Assembly (NCBI GenBank): GCA_003952965.2
Contig: CM025855.1
Location: 20,288,133 to 20,352,132, forward strand
Source: Morella rubra
Lineage: Eukaryota; Streptophyta; Magnoliopsida; Fagales; Myricaceae
Direction: 5' to 3'
DNA: 64,000 nt
Shown: in pieces, positions 13,105 through 22,812 of the stretch
Layout: each line of letters begins with the position of its first letter
How positions within the stretch are numbered: the stretch's first letter is position 1
Notes under the pieces: model-generated
Databases searched by the model: none
What the model was told of the DNA's origin: nothing
The model's input: only the letters and a program-made list of their open reading frames with translations
Position numbers and translations under genes: made by a program

Positions 13105-13770
13105 AGAAAACAGAAAGAGGGTGAGAGAGACACAGAGGTAGAAAAAAAGAGAACCATGAACTTCTAGAAGTTGTCAACTCATAAAGTAAGTGAGTCATCA
13201 ACCTGCAGATTCTAGCAAACAAGTTAATGCAGAGTACTTAGGATTACATGTGAAGGAGAAAAAACAAGTTCATGTGCAATCTTTCTCTAATGGTTCTCTA
13301 TAGTCATTCTTTACTACTTATGAACCACTCAGGTTGCAAAAGAACGCCTTAACAGCCGTGTACCTCTCTTATGTACATTGATAAAAACACCCTAGAAAAA
13401 AAGCAAGACATTTGAAAATAAAGCTTTTCTATATAGAATGATTGTTAACATCCATGGACTCCATTCGGCATTCAGCTTTTTCATTTGGCTAAAATTCAGT
13501 ATTTTCAAGCTATCTATTGGAAATCAATGACCTTTCACTTTTTATTCTTCATTTGTTTAAATGGTTATACTAGCTCCTGCCCCCAAGCGCACAAAGTAAA
13601 AATAAAAAATTTCCTGGTGGATAAAGATTAGAGCCCTTTAGTCTTCATTGTTGGACCAATACCCCTATGAAGTCATCAACCACATCTACTATCAAATCCA
13701 TTTTGAATAGCTACAAAATCGATCAATTCAAGTTTTTGGAACAGCTGGTGACAGCCAATTAGCTTGATAC

Positions 13771-14177
13771 TTAGGTCATGTTTGCAAAATTATTTTTTTT
13801 CAAAATTTTCATTAAGCAAACATAAGTAGGACAAATTTTGGCCACAAAATTTTCACAAAGATTTTTAAGTCGACATTTTTATCCCTAACTTTTGATCGTA
13901 TTTTGACAATATTACCCTCATTTTTTAATTTCAAAATATTAAAAAATAAAAATAAAACGTCTCAATCTCTCTCTTCATCAAATCATTTCTCTCCTCACTT
14001 TTTCACCAACTCACATAAAATTTCAAAAATTTCCAACATCTACCCAAACATACTACAAAATTCTCACTACTTTTTCACAAAATCCCCTAAAAACTCCAAT
14101 CTCCCTAAATTTTCACACCACATCCAAAATTTTTTAAACTTTTCTAAAATTTTCAGTTTGCAAACATGACTTGACCT
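13771..14177. mobile_element. Tourist-like MITE in UTP20 intron 8
   Basis: The terminal sequence AGGTCATGTTTGCAAA on the left is mirrored by TTTGCAAACATGAC on the right, followed by TTGACCTAAG. The interior is about 370 bp, AT- and C-rich, with repeated CACTTTTTCACCAACTC-like words. The same words occur in the copies at 20438-20822 and 62296-62702 and in the array at 53-61 kb. The target duplication is unclear because the flanks TTA and TAA could belong to the inverted repeat. Confidence 0.6.
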
Positions 14178-14699
14178 AAGCGTGCATGACAGACATGATG
14201 AGAACTAAAACTCCAACAATGGATATGTCAAAACAAGTGGTCAAGAAAAAATCTTTAGAAGTGGTATAAGCCATAAAGTTCTAATGGATCTCATGTAGAG
14301 ACTTGGACACATTAGTATGTGTAGTGAAGATGTATATTAAATAATTTAAATTGTGCCGCAAAATTCTAAACCTAAGTTTACTTGATACAAGAGCAGGCCT
14401 AGTATCTAGATCAATGCTCATTAGAAAAATATCAAAATCATACGAGAGAAAGAAACTAGACCAACGCACTCCTATGTTTGGGCACACCTACTCATAACTG
14501 TTTTTAATATTAAACCATTCATTGTACGGTATGTAGCACATGCAAAGCTATGTTTCCCATTATAGTAATGAATCAAAGCAATGTTTCCTATCATATTGAG
14601 AAGAAACTGCAAAATGTGATAAGAACTCATGCAAATACATACATTATAGAGTTGCAATGAAATATACAGATGAAATAGATGCAAGAAAGTTCATTTCAC

Positions 14700-17600
14700 C
14701 AATACCACATATCGAATTGTCCATCAAGAGCTGCAATACTCGTTCTGCTCTTGAATGCACCCTTGATGAGGCCCCAATCATTACATAAAAAAGTAAAGCA
14801 CTGATTCCAAATTTTCGGTTAGGTACTGGTTTCTTCACAACTTCGATCATGATCCTTCTAACACCTGTGAAACACCCATAACAGTCTATCAGCCATCTTC
14901 AAATTACTAAAATCCAATAGAATTCATCTATGCTATTCACCAACAATTTGGGGTCATATACATCATAAAACAACTGATCTGCAAGAGTCAAGCAACTAAA
15001 GAAAATCTGGAAAAGCAATCTGTCCATTGTTAATAACTGTAAACTCCATCACCTCATCCTGCCCAAATCTATAATGCCACAGCTACACAAATGTGCCACA
15101 ATGGCTAGGCACACATGTGACAGCATGGCAGATTATACATACATGCAGTCCATACTGAATGAAGAACTGATGGGGAAGACGAAAAGATGAAGCAGTAGGG
15201 GTACAGCACCATGAAAACTATTAGATAAAATCAACTCGTAGTCATACAGTGAAGTCACCTCAACAAACAAAAGAACATTGGACAAAGGTTGCCACCGTAC
15301 GAAACGGACACATGACATGAACATCACATATATTCAACTCTTCAAACTACCAATATGCAGGTTCTAAGGTTCACAATTTTTAGGAGGAAATGATCACCGG
15401 ATTGATTATGACTACAGGTTTGTTGATTGAAGCCAAAAGGGTTCGCTCAATAATGTAAAATCAGTGAAAATTGTTGAGCACGCTTGTGTTTTCTTTTTCT
15501 CTAACAACATCTCACTATACCGAACCATTGGATCCACCCTTATTGTGTTCCTAAATGTGATACTTCACTACCTTGAAAGGTACTGGTAACTATACTTTAA
15601 CCAATCATGGCTTGCCCCTTTATATATGCACCCCAAATTGAGGATCCAATTTGTCTCTTTATTCATATACCTACAAACTGAAACCATCAATATTAGTGCC
15701 TCAGGTTGACCATGGAAATAAATTTGAAAACATACACATCCAATCTCTTGTTTATTCACATGAAAGAAATATTGTGATAACCTAACAAATGCTTCGAGTC
15801 CTTCCTAACACGAGAAGAGTTTAAAGTTCTACAAAAAAAAAATGGGCAAAAGCCAAACAGACGATGATTCACAAATGATAATAAACAAATTATTCCGTAA
15901 AACCAAATTGCTGATTCTTAGCAGGCACAAATATAAACAGTAAAAGATGATTATACCATCCCGCAGCGGCTCGTCTGCTGCAGTCCGAAGCAAGAATGAA
16001 AATGCCTCTGCCATAAATTCTTGGACATAATCCTTGGGATAAAATCGTAGTTTTCTCGTAACCCTAACAAAAGTTTGAGTGAATAAACAAAAGAAGATAC
16101 TACTACAGAGATACAGATGATATTTAAGAAACCATGCACCATCTCATTGTCTTTCTTTAAAAAAAAAAAAAAGAAATCTAAACAAAATGAAAATAAGCGA
16201 TCACACCAATAAATATTTGTTCACATACACATCATATAAAATTACTTACTTGAGCACAAAAGCAATGTCTCGTATTAAATACTTCCGCAAATACATCATA
16301 ATACACGACCACGAAGTGAATATCTGCAAACCACCAACCATATTTTGACAAGTTCAATTCTGAGATTGATGGAGCTATTAAAAAAATGGAAAAGGATCAA
16401 GAAATTGACAACTGAAGAACACCACAGAAGCCATAGCTTAGACCTGCTCAATAATCTCGGGCTCCCTATCAGCACCACATTCTAGGAGAGACAATAAAGA
16501 ATCAGCAATCCTTGGCAGAAAGCTGGCAACAACCCATACACAAGACACAAGTCATAAATCATAAATGCAAGAATCTATGAAGACATATACACACAAGAAC
16601 ACCATGAGCCTGACAAGGACAAGTTCAAACAAATTTACAAGAGGGTGGGGCATCTCAACCACAAACCTAGGCTACTATTTTCTTAGGTAAAATTGTAACA
16701 ATTTAAAAAAAAGGCAACCAATAGAGCAGCAATCGTGGGCACAGAAGACTAGCCAATAATGAAGAAAAGCAAGATAAATTTAATCCAAATAAAAGGAACT
16801 CACAGGACAAAATCTTTCAGCAGATCCCTAGATAAAGCTGCAATTAACCTGCAGAAGAAAAGAAAAAACTCTCAATGTGCCAAATTCTATAGAAGACATG
16901 CATAAGAGAGTAAAAAAACAAGAAGAGATGACACAAACAAATTGAAACAAAAAAACAGACAGACAGAGAGGCGAGCATACCGAAGAATAGGCTCAATGGA
17001 TAGCCTTGCTTTCATATTTAACCTTGAGATAAGATTTGAGACTATTGATTCCTTTTGCGACATCACCGAGGGTAATGTTTGTACCCAGGGCATCATTTCA
17101 ACATAAAATGAAATGAAATCCTCTGCGGTATTCAATTCCTGCTCAAGATAATAAAATTCCGGATTACCAATAGAATAAATAAAATAGAAAGAGCTAGAGG
17201 AAGCAGAAGAAACAAAAAAACAAAATCCACTAAAAGTTAGCCATAGGATTTCCTACTCATTAAAGTCGTTGATTCCAATTTGATATATTTATAGTTACAT
17301 GCCACAAGACCCAAAAAAAAATGTAAGAAACTAACACTTCAAGAAATTCTTGCTTTTATTACATAATCCTTGTTAAAAAAACAACAAAAATACTTTAATT
17401 TTCACACCTACAAAAATTTAATCGAAGAAAACAGGGAAAGATATAAAGAAAGAAAAAGAAGGCTACCCTCCATTCTATTAGGCAGTCCCGGAAAAAGGTG
17501 GACCCCTCTGATGGCTCGGCCTTCACTTTGTCAAGGCGATAGACATCGATGTCTATCTCTTCTAACCTTTGAGAGAAAGTCTTGAACTGCACCCCACGGA

Positions 17601-17824
17601 CACACAAAACAACTTTTATTTAAGCTTTGTACTAAGTTTCAAAAAGAAATAAAACACGATTCTGATGAGAAAGCTGCAATAATGCCAAAAGAATAAATTG
17701 TTCTTCATATTAAATCACTTTTTTGGTCCAAAGGGTTTAGGGTTTAAGAATTTACGACAAAGCGGCGGCGGCCTTGAGATTTGTTGAGGGACTTCACAGC
17801 CTGAGCATGTGATGGCGTCGCCAT
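14700..17824 (-). CDS. UTP20: UTP20 exons 1-8, N-terminal part
   Basis: The start codon is at 17822-17824. The 69-nt first exon reads MATPSHAQAVKSLNK and ends in a basic GRRRFV stretch. Exon 2 continues FKTFSQRLEEIDIDVYR in phase 0. Exon 3 carries EMMPWVQTLPS and the MKARLSIEPIL segment, and exons 4-7 carry PRIADSLLSLLE, ADREPEIIEQ and YPKDYVQEFMAEA. These are conserved helical-repeat segments of the UTP20 N-terminus (about residues 1-272). No break is visible in this part. Exon 8 needs a donor inside GGTGAAATG to stay in phase with exon 9. This removes a short segment that I expect in relatives before the GSDAVVEVV motif, so either that donor is newly used or the exon end has decayed. The copies at 53-61 kb derive from exons 1 and 3 here. 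Confidence 0.88.
14865..15956 (-). other. UTP20 intron 7
   Basis: This 1.09-kb intron has a GTATAA donor and a CAG acceptor. I see no gene, repeat or element in it. Confidence 0.7.
17737..17745 (-). promoter_or_regulatory. telo-box (AAACCCTAA) in UTP20 intron 1
   Basis: AAACCCTAA lies 10 nt inside the first intron, about 80 nt downstream of the start codon. Telo-boxes in 5' regions are known to mark plant ribosomal-protein and ribosome-biogenesis genes, which fits UTP20. The same motif is retained in the + strand leader copy near 53559. Function here is inferred. Confidence 0.55.
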
Positions 17825-18440
17825 TACTAAGATTTTCGTGGTAGTCTCCTCCTTTTTCTTGAGCCGGCTGCTTCTTTCACTCCTTTCTTTTCGGTCTCAG
17901 GCTACTCCTTTCTGGTTTCTAAAATCAAACCAAATCAAAGACTTAACTGTTACTTTTGTGTGCCGAGGAAACAAAAAAAGGGACATTGATATAAGGCCTA
18001 TATATATATACACATTGCATCTTTGGAGTCTTACCTGTGAAGCCCAGTTTTTTTTAATTTAAACAAATAATTAACTTTTTGCTCGCCCAGCAATTATTTT
18101 TAAATTTAAACAAATAATTATCTTTTTGCGCGCAAAATAAAAATTTTATCCATGGGCATGTTCGTTTCCTCAAGAATTTGAGAATGCAAATCCAAAATTT
18201 TTTTCCGTCAACCGAACATGTTTAAAATAAGGATGCAGCAAATAAATTTCCAACTTTGCCCTGGATAAATTGATGAAGAATTACAAAAGTATCCTCTGGT
18301 AATACGTTAAGGGCATAAACATCGAAGGGTAAAATGGGTTTGTGCAAAACATGTGGCCCCCACATGTTCAGTGAATTAAATTCGAAAATAACGTGAATGG
18401 ACGAAATAGCCCCGACAATTATGAATGCGTTGAAAGTTAG
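17825..18440 (-). promoter_or_regulatory. UTP20 5' leader and upstream region
   Basis: Directly upstream of the start codon the minus strand is purine-rich (AAAAAGGAGGAGAC-type leader) as far as about 17900. A TATATATATA run at 17999-18010 lies about 180 nt upstream of the ATG and could be the TATA element. The leader portion is the source of the sequences repeated at 53-61 kb. Beyond 18050 the sequence is AT-rich without further signals. Confidence 0.45.
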
Positions 18441-19350
18441 TTTATGGTGAATATGGCCATTTCACCTTTTAAAGCTGACTTCCGACTGTGCTTCGATTTT
18501 CCCCTCCCTGTTGACGTGAAACAAGCTCAGAGGCATCTCTGGCACCGTACGAGCAACAGTAGGATGAGAAGACGTGTGCCTGGAGCTGTGGTCGACGAAG
18601 GATACGTTGAAGCTGCAAAATCACAGTGGAGAAAGCAACGGACATTGAAATCGAAGGGAAAGTTAGCAAAGAGCCCTAAGCATTCCAGGAGCCCCAACTT
18701 CAACAAGTCGTCAATCACGGTGCCTCTTACCCACCGGTGTCTTCACAGTCAGGTTTCCCCTTGAATAACTCCACTTCATCGATTTCTGTTTGCTTCCCGA
18801 TTGGAGATGGATTCTGAGATCTCAAAACTCTGCAACTCTTTCTCTCTATTTTGTCTCTCTATTTGTTCATTACAGCTTTTTCAAACATGGATTTTTGCCA
18901 ATATTAGATGATTGTTGGTAATTGTTTGTGATTCTTTGGCTCCTTGTGTGTGATTCGGCAATTTGCGTCGGTTTTTGGGGGTTGTATAGCATTTAGATGG
19001 TAGGATATTCTAGGCAGCACTGTGGTCCTAGTGCAAGTGTTGTTGTGGTTTTCACAAAGAATGCTAAAAGCTTCAAGTTGGAGGACTTTTCTTGAAATGG
19101 AATTTGCTAAAAATTTATGCAAGAACCGCAGGTAACATCCAAGTAAGGGGAGCTTCCCAATCCCAAATTTAGGAATTGCTTATTGTATTTCTTTGCGCCT
19201 CTGCATTTGGATTCGGTTAATGGGCAGCCATTCTGCTTGCATACTTTCTTTCATGGGTTTTCTTTTAAAGTTTTGTTATACCGATGTGCAGCGCCATTAC
19301 CTTAGGTTTGGGAAGGAAAGGATTGTTGACCCTCAACCATCGTCCTCCAC
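18441..19350. other. Spacer upstream of UTP20 with a possible decayed exon
   Basis: I do not recognise a gene here. On the plus strand at about 18999-19131 a stretch translates to YSRQHCGPSASVVVVFTKN and KSFKLEDF. After a frame change it continues EFAKNLCKNR, ending at a good donor (CGCAG/GTAACA). This looks like one exon of an unidentified divergently transcribed gene, with a frameshift. Codon-like character is weak elsewhere in the stretch. Confidence 0.25.
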
Positions 19351-19590
19351 TGCGTCTCAACATAATAAAAGGGATTTTCGGAATTATAATAAATATCAAC
19401 ATTTGTATCGGAATAAAAAATAAAAAAATAATAAAAGAGATTTTCATAATTATTTTGATAAAATAGAAATTAAAAACATCAATATAAAATATTATTTTCG
19501 GAATAAAAAAATGGAACATAAAAGAATTTTCGGAATTATGATAAATATTATAAATAAACGTCAATATAAATATTATTTCATATTTTCTTT

Positions 19591-19715
19591 TCTACACACA
19601 TCCCAATAAAGGTAATTTACAAATAACAACCTTAAAAAACATCACTTCTTTTCTTACACATATCCTAATAAAGTTAATCTACAAATAACAACCTTAAAAA
19701 ACATCACTTCTTTTC
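19591..19715. repeat. Two-copy tandem repeat, about 61-bp unit
   Basis: The words ACAAATAACAACCTTAAAAA and CATCACTTCTTTTCT occur twice in the same order, 61-62 bp apart, with a few substitutions between copies. Confidence 0.8.
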
Positions 19716-20064
19716 TCATACTTATTAATAAAAGTCAACAACTTTTATACAAACACCAATACAACTCTTTCATCACCTAAAAATTATCAAAACACTTCAA
19801 ATCCTAAAGATTTCTATAAACCGAACATATATATATACATTCCTGGGTTTGTACAATTCTTAATATAATATATTTAATCAATTTTTCAAAAAATACAAAG
19901 TTAACAATAATTATCAAATATAATCATTGTCAAAATTATTACAAAAAAGAATACAAATTTATTGAAATCTACTAAAATAAGGAAGCAAAATTAAATTACA
20001 AAAAAAAAAAAAAAAAAGTGTATAAAATAGTTATAAAAGTGTATAAATGTCCATAAAAGTTGAT

Positions 20065-20145
20065 ATTGTTAATGGTTTTTGTAAATGTACCCTTATTGTT
20101 AATGGTTTTTGTAAATGTACCCTTATTGTTAATGGTTTTTGTAAA
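20065..20145. repeat. 30-bp tandem repeat, 2.7 copies
   Basis: The unit starting ATTGTTAATGGTTTTTGTAA begins at 20065, 20095 and 20125. The first two copies are identical and the third is truncated. It happens to stay open in several frames because 30 is a multiple of three. Confidence 0.9.
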
Positions 20146-20437
20146 AGTATAAAAATAGCATATGCTCGTATAATTTTTTTAAAACTTTTAATTACGAAAC
20201 TAATTCGTACTACAAATATCAGAATATTCACTGCATCATTAAAAAGCTTTCAAGAGTAACGACAACAGTATTTTTTATATTGTCATCTGAATATTTTTAA
20301 TATTTTATTTAATTTAATAAAAAAATAAATGCTTCCAACCTATTTGAGTTCATGACAAATGGTAGCTTAGATATGAGGCTAAATCCAAGGGACAAACACG
20401 GAAAATCAATCAAAAAGTTTGAGTCTTATTCAAAAAA

Positions 20438-20822
20438 TAAGGGCATATTCGTTTTCAAAATTATTTTAGAATACAAATGTATTCACAAAACCAATATCCA
20501 AAATCTTAAAAATTTATGCACAAATATCAATACATTTTACACAATCTCTAACAAACTTTTCACACAAACTCTAACAACTTTTCAAAAAAAATTATAACAA
20601 ATCTTCTCTTTCTATACTTTTTCATTAACTCAAATATTTTTTTATTAAAACAATTACATCAAATCATCTCTCTCTACACCTTTTTACAAACTCCAACAAA
20701 AATTAAATATTTTTAAAACTTTTCACTAACCTTTACATAAAAACCTATAAAATTCTAATCTACATAAATATTCACAATCTATCAAAATCTTACAATTTTT
20801 TACAAAATGAACACCCTCTTAA
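20438..20822. mobile_element. Tourist-like MITE
   Basis: The left end TAAGGGCATATTCGTTTTC and the right end ACAAAATGAACACCCTCTTA form an imperfect inverted repeat. The interior carries CACAAACTCTAACAACTTTT, CTTTTTACAAACTCCAACAA and TAAATATTCACAATC, which are shared almost word for word with 62296-62702. The same sequence forms the arms of the fold-back units at 53-58 kb. Confidence 0.65.
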
Positions 20823-22616
20823 ATATTGCCTTTGATGTGGCTTCTGCATTAGATTTTCTTGATAATGAGTCAGACATTTTGAAGTTTTGCATCAATTTTT
20901 AACAATATAGGATTTAAGTGTCTCCAAATTATCTCGGCTAAATTACTGTCAATGCAAATATAGTAACTTACTTTCTTACATGCACAAAAGTCATCCAAAG
21001 GATTCATTTGGTTTCAAAACTTAGAGCACCACCAACAATTAAACATGATTTAAAGCACAAGGGATCTGTAATTTGATTCCTGATGGACTTTACAAATCCC
21101 TTGTCTAACTGTATATCTTCATTGTAAGCTTATATCCCAAGTCAAACATATTTTAACGACCAAGAGAAACAAAGAATTAGCCCGGATCTGGAAAAGTTAG
21201 GATACGCTTGCCATTCTTCAAGAAATAGCATGTCTCAGACTATTTTTTCCTTAGGTTCACCTTTGTTCCTCACAAATAAACTAAATTTGCATCCTGATTC
21301 GGATCATTAGAGAATAGAGATATGTCAAATATGTTAAATTACATGCATGTCGTGAGCCCGTAGAGTACGGCATGGGTGGTGAGGCATCGAGTATGGGGGA
21401 TGTACACAGCTATGGATGGGATCCTTGCGTTCGAAATGCTCTTGCCAAGAAGACCTACTGATGATATATCTCCATAGTTTTGCTTAGATGGCACAACCAG
21501 AAAGACTTATTTAGATTGTTGACCCAACACTTTTGCCAAGAGAAGCCGAAGATCAAACTCCGGCAGCAACGATGGCAATAGGAGAAGAAGATGACCATGA
21601 GGATCAAATTGGACTGACAGTATTGACTGTTGTGCATCGGCGGTGGCTGAGAGTGAGAGAGAGCCTTAATGTGAGGGAGAGAGAAGGTGGCAGGGGCACA
21701 GCAGAGCAGCTGTGGGAGGCGGTGAGAGCACTAAGAGGGGGAGGCGTGAATGAGTCTGTGTGAGAGAGAGGAGGGTGAAAGTTACGTGCGGACTGAGGAG
21801 AAGAGAGAGAGAGGGAGAATGGTAGAGAAGGAGAGAAAACAACCTAAATGAAAATGTTTAAATATCATTCTAAATAAATTAGGATCAATTACTAAATAAA
21901 AGGTTGAGATTAATTTCCAAATTCATCATGATCAACTACAAAATAAAATGCTTGATGACATAAAAAGCTCATTAAGTTTGATGAAATAAAATTCTCATTA
22001 ATGATTTTCCAAATATATCAATTAGAAATAAAAAGGCTTTAAATGCAAATTAAGAGAGAGAATTTTTGAATTTGAATTAATTTTGTTGTGTTGTCTTCTT
22101 TTAATTTGAATTTGACTTTACATGCAAATTAGGGAATTGTTAATTTGTTAAGAGTGATAGGGAGAAAAATTTTAGGAATTGATTATTTTTCTATTCTCCT
22201 CCCCCTCTCTCTCTAGCCCACTATCCTTCTCTCGCGCTCTCCTCTCTTCCTCTCTCTAAATGAAGAGAGAGAATTTTAGGTGAGTTTTCAATTCAAAATT
22301 AATTTTGTTAAGTTGTTTTCGCTGAATTTGAATTTGACTTTAGATGTAAATTAAGAAATTATTAATCTGTTGGAGTAACTTTATATGTAAATTAGGAAAT
22401 TGTTAATTTGTTGGAGTAATAGGGAGAGAATTCTTAGAAATCATGCTTCTTTTTCTATACTATACATGAAGAAATCAACCTATATCAAATTATATACAAT
22501 GATCTATTTTCATAAGTAGCATTATCAATGGGCACAATATTCAAATGTGAGATCATAGGCACGTTAATCTCATACGAATGTATGCATTCATATGGAGGCA
22601 AAAAAAAAAAGAGTTC
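20823..22616. other. Spacer with purine-rich and duplicated segments
   Basis: No gene is recognised. 21530-21840 is AG-rich. At 22050-22200 and 22280-22450 a segment with GAATTTGAATTTGACTTTA, AATTGTTAATTTGTT and ATAGGGAGA is present twice in diverged form. Confidence 0.65.
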
Positions 22617-22812
22617 AGCCACTACCCCTCTCTCTTGACTATCCCTCTCTCTCTTTCACCTCTTTCTCACCTCTCCCTCTGTGTCTCTCTCTCAACTCTC
22701 TATCTCTCTCTCCCTCACACCTCTCTCTCTCTTCTCTCTCCTTCTCTCTCCCTCTCTCTCTTCTCTATCTCTCTCTCCCTCACGGCTCTCTCTTCTTCTT
22801 CTCTCACTCACT
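22617..22812. repeat. CT-rich microsatellite
   Basis: This is almost uninterrupted CTCTCT with interspersed C-rich words (CCCTCTCTCT, CACCTCT). It produces three overlapping artefactual ORFs rich in Ser and Leu. Confidence 0.9.

Larger units (their letters stand above)
13080..14699 (-). other. UTP20 intron 8, the largest intron
   Basis: This 1.62-kb intron runs from the GTGAAA donor of exon 8 to the acceptor of exon 9, which is preceded by a long poly-C tract. It holds one Tourist-like MITE (13771-14177). The rest is AT-rich filler. Confidence 0.7.
1..17824 (-). pseudogene. UTP20: UTP20 (small-subunit processome HEAT/ARM scaffold), frame broken at six places, 3' end outside window
   Basis: UTP20 (DRIM in animals) is a nucleolar alpha-helical-repeat protein of the U3 snoRNP/SSU processome, needed for 18S rRNA maturation. 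Twenty-nine exons can be traced: 17756-17824, 17467-17586, 16981-17138, 16804-16848, 16444-16522, 16250-16323, 15957-16063, 14700-14864, 12876-13079, 12265-12529, 12092-12166, 11669-12012, 11043-11223, 10177-10429, 9714-10052, 9394-9574, 9129-9269, 8725-8986, 8170-8592, 7267-7730, 6554-6690, 6291-6472, 5810-6202, 5572-5697, 5251-5316, 3357-5164, 2986-3265, 1775-2008 and <1-503. They sum to about 2560 codons; plant UTP20 is known to be about 2,600-2,700 residues. Phases agree across all junctions. Breaks seen: a 2-nt insertion near 9926, an in-frame TAA at 6020-6022, and single-nt deletions near 4936, 4303, 3890 and 138. Identity is firm. Pseudogene status is inferred, since uncorrected assembly indels could mimic it. 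Confidence 0.88.
19351..20437. other. AT-rich spacer with short direct repeats
   Basis: This stretch is very AT-rich. It contains repeated GGGATTTTCGGAATTAT words at 19370-19560, a duplicated 61-bp segment (19591-19715) and a 30-bp tandem repeat (20065-20145). No gene is visible. Confidence 0.7.

Noticed and set aside
18153..18222. Short inverted GGCATGTTCG...CGAACATG pair
   Set aside because: Only 70 bp with an 8-bp match. Too little to call a MITE, though the word is shared with the family ends.
18444..18764. 106-aa plus-strand ORF upstream of UTP20
   Set aside because: No recognisable domain, and biased basic composition without any family pattern. Not supported as a gene.
20047..20259. 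70-aa ORF with repeated NGFCKCTLIV
   Set aside because: Artefact of a 30-bp tandem repeat in AT-rich spacer.
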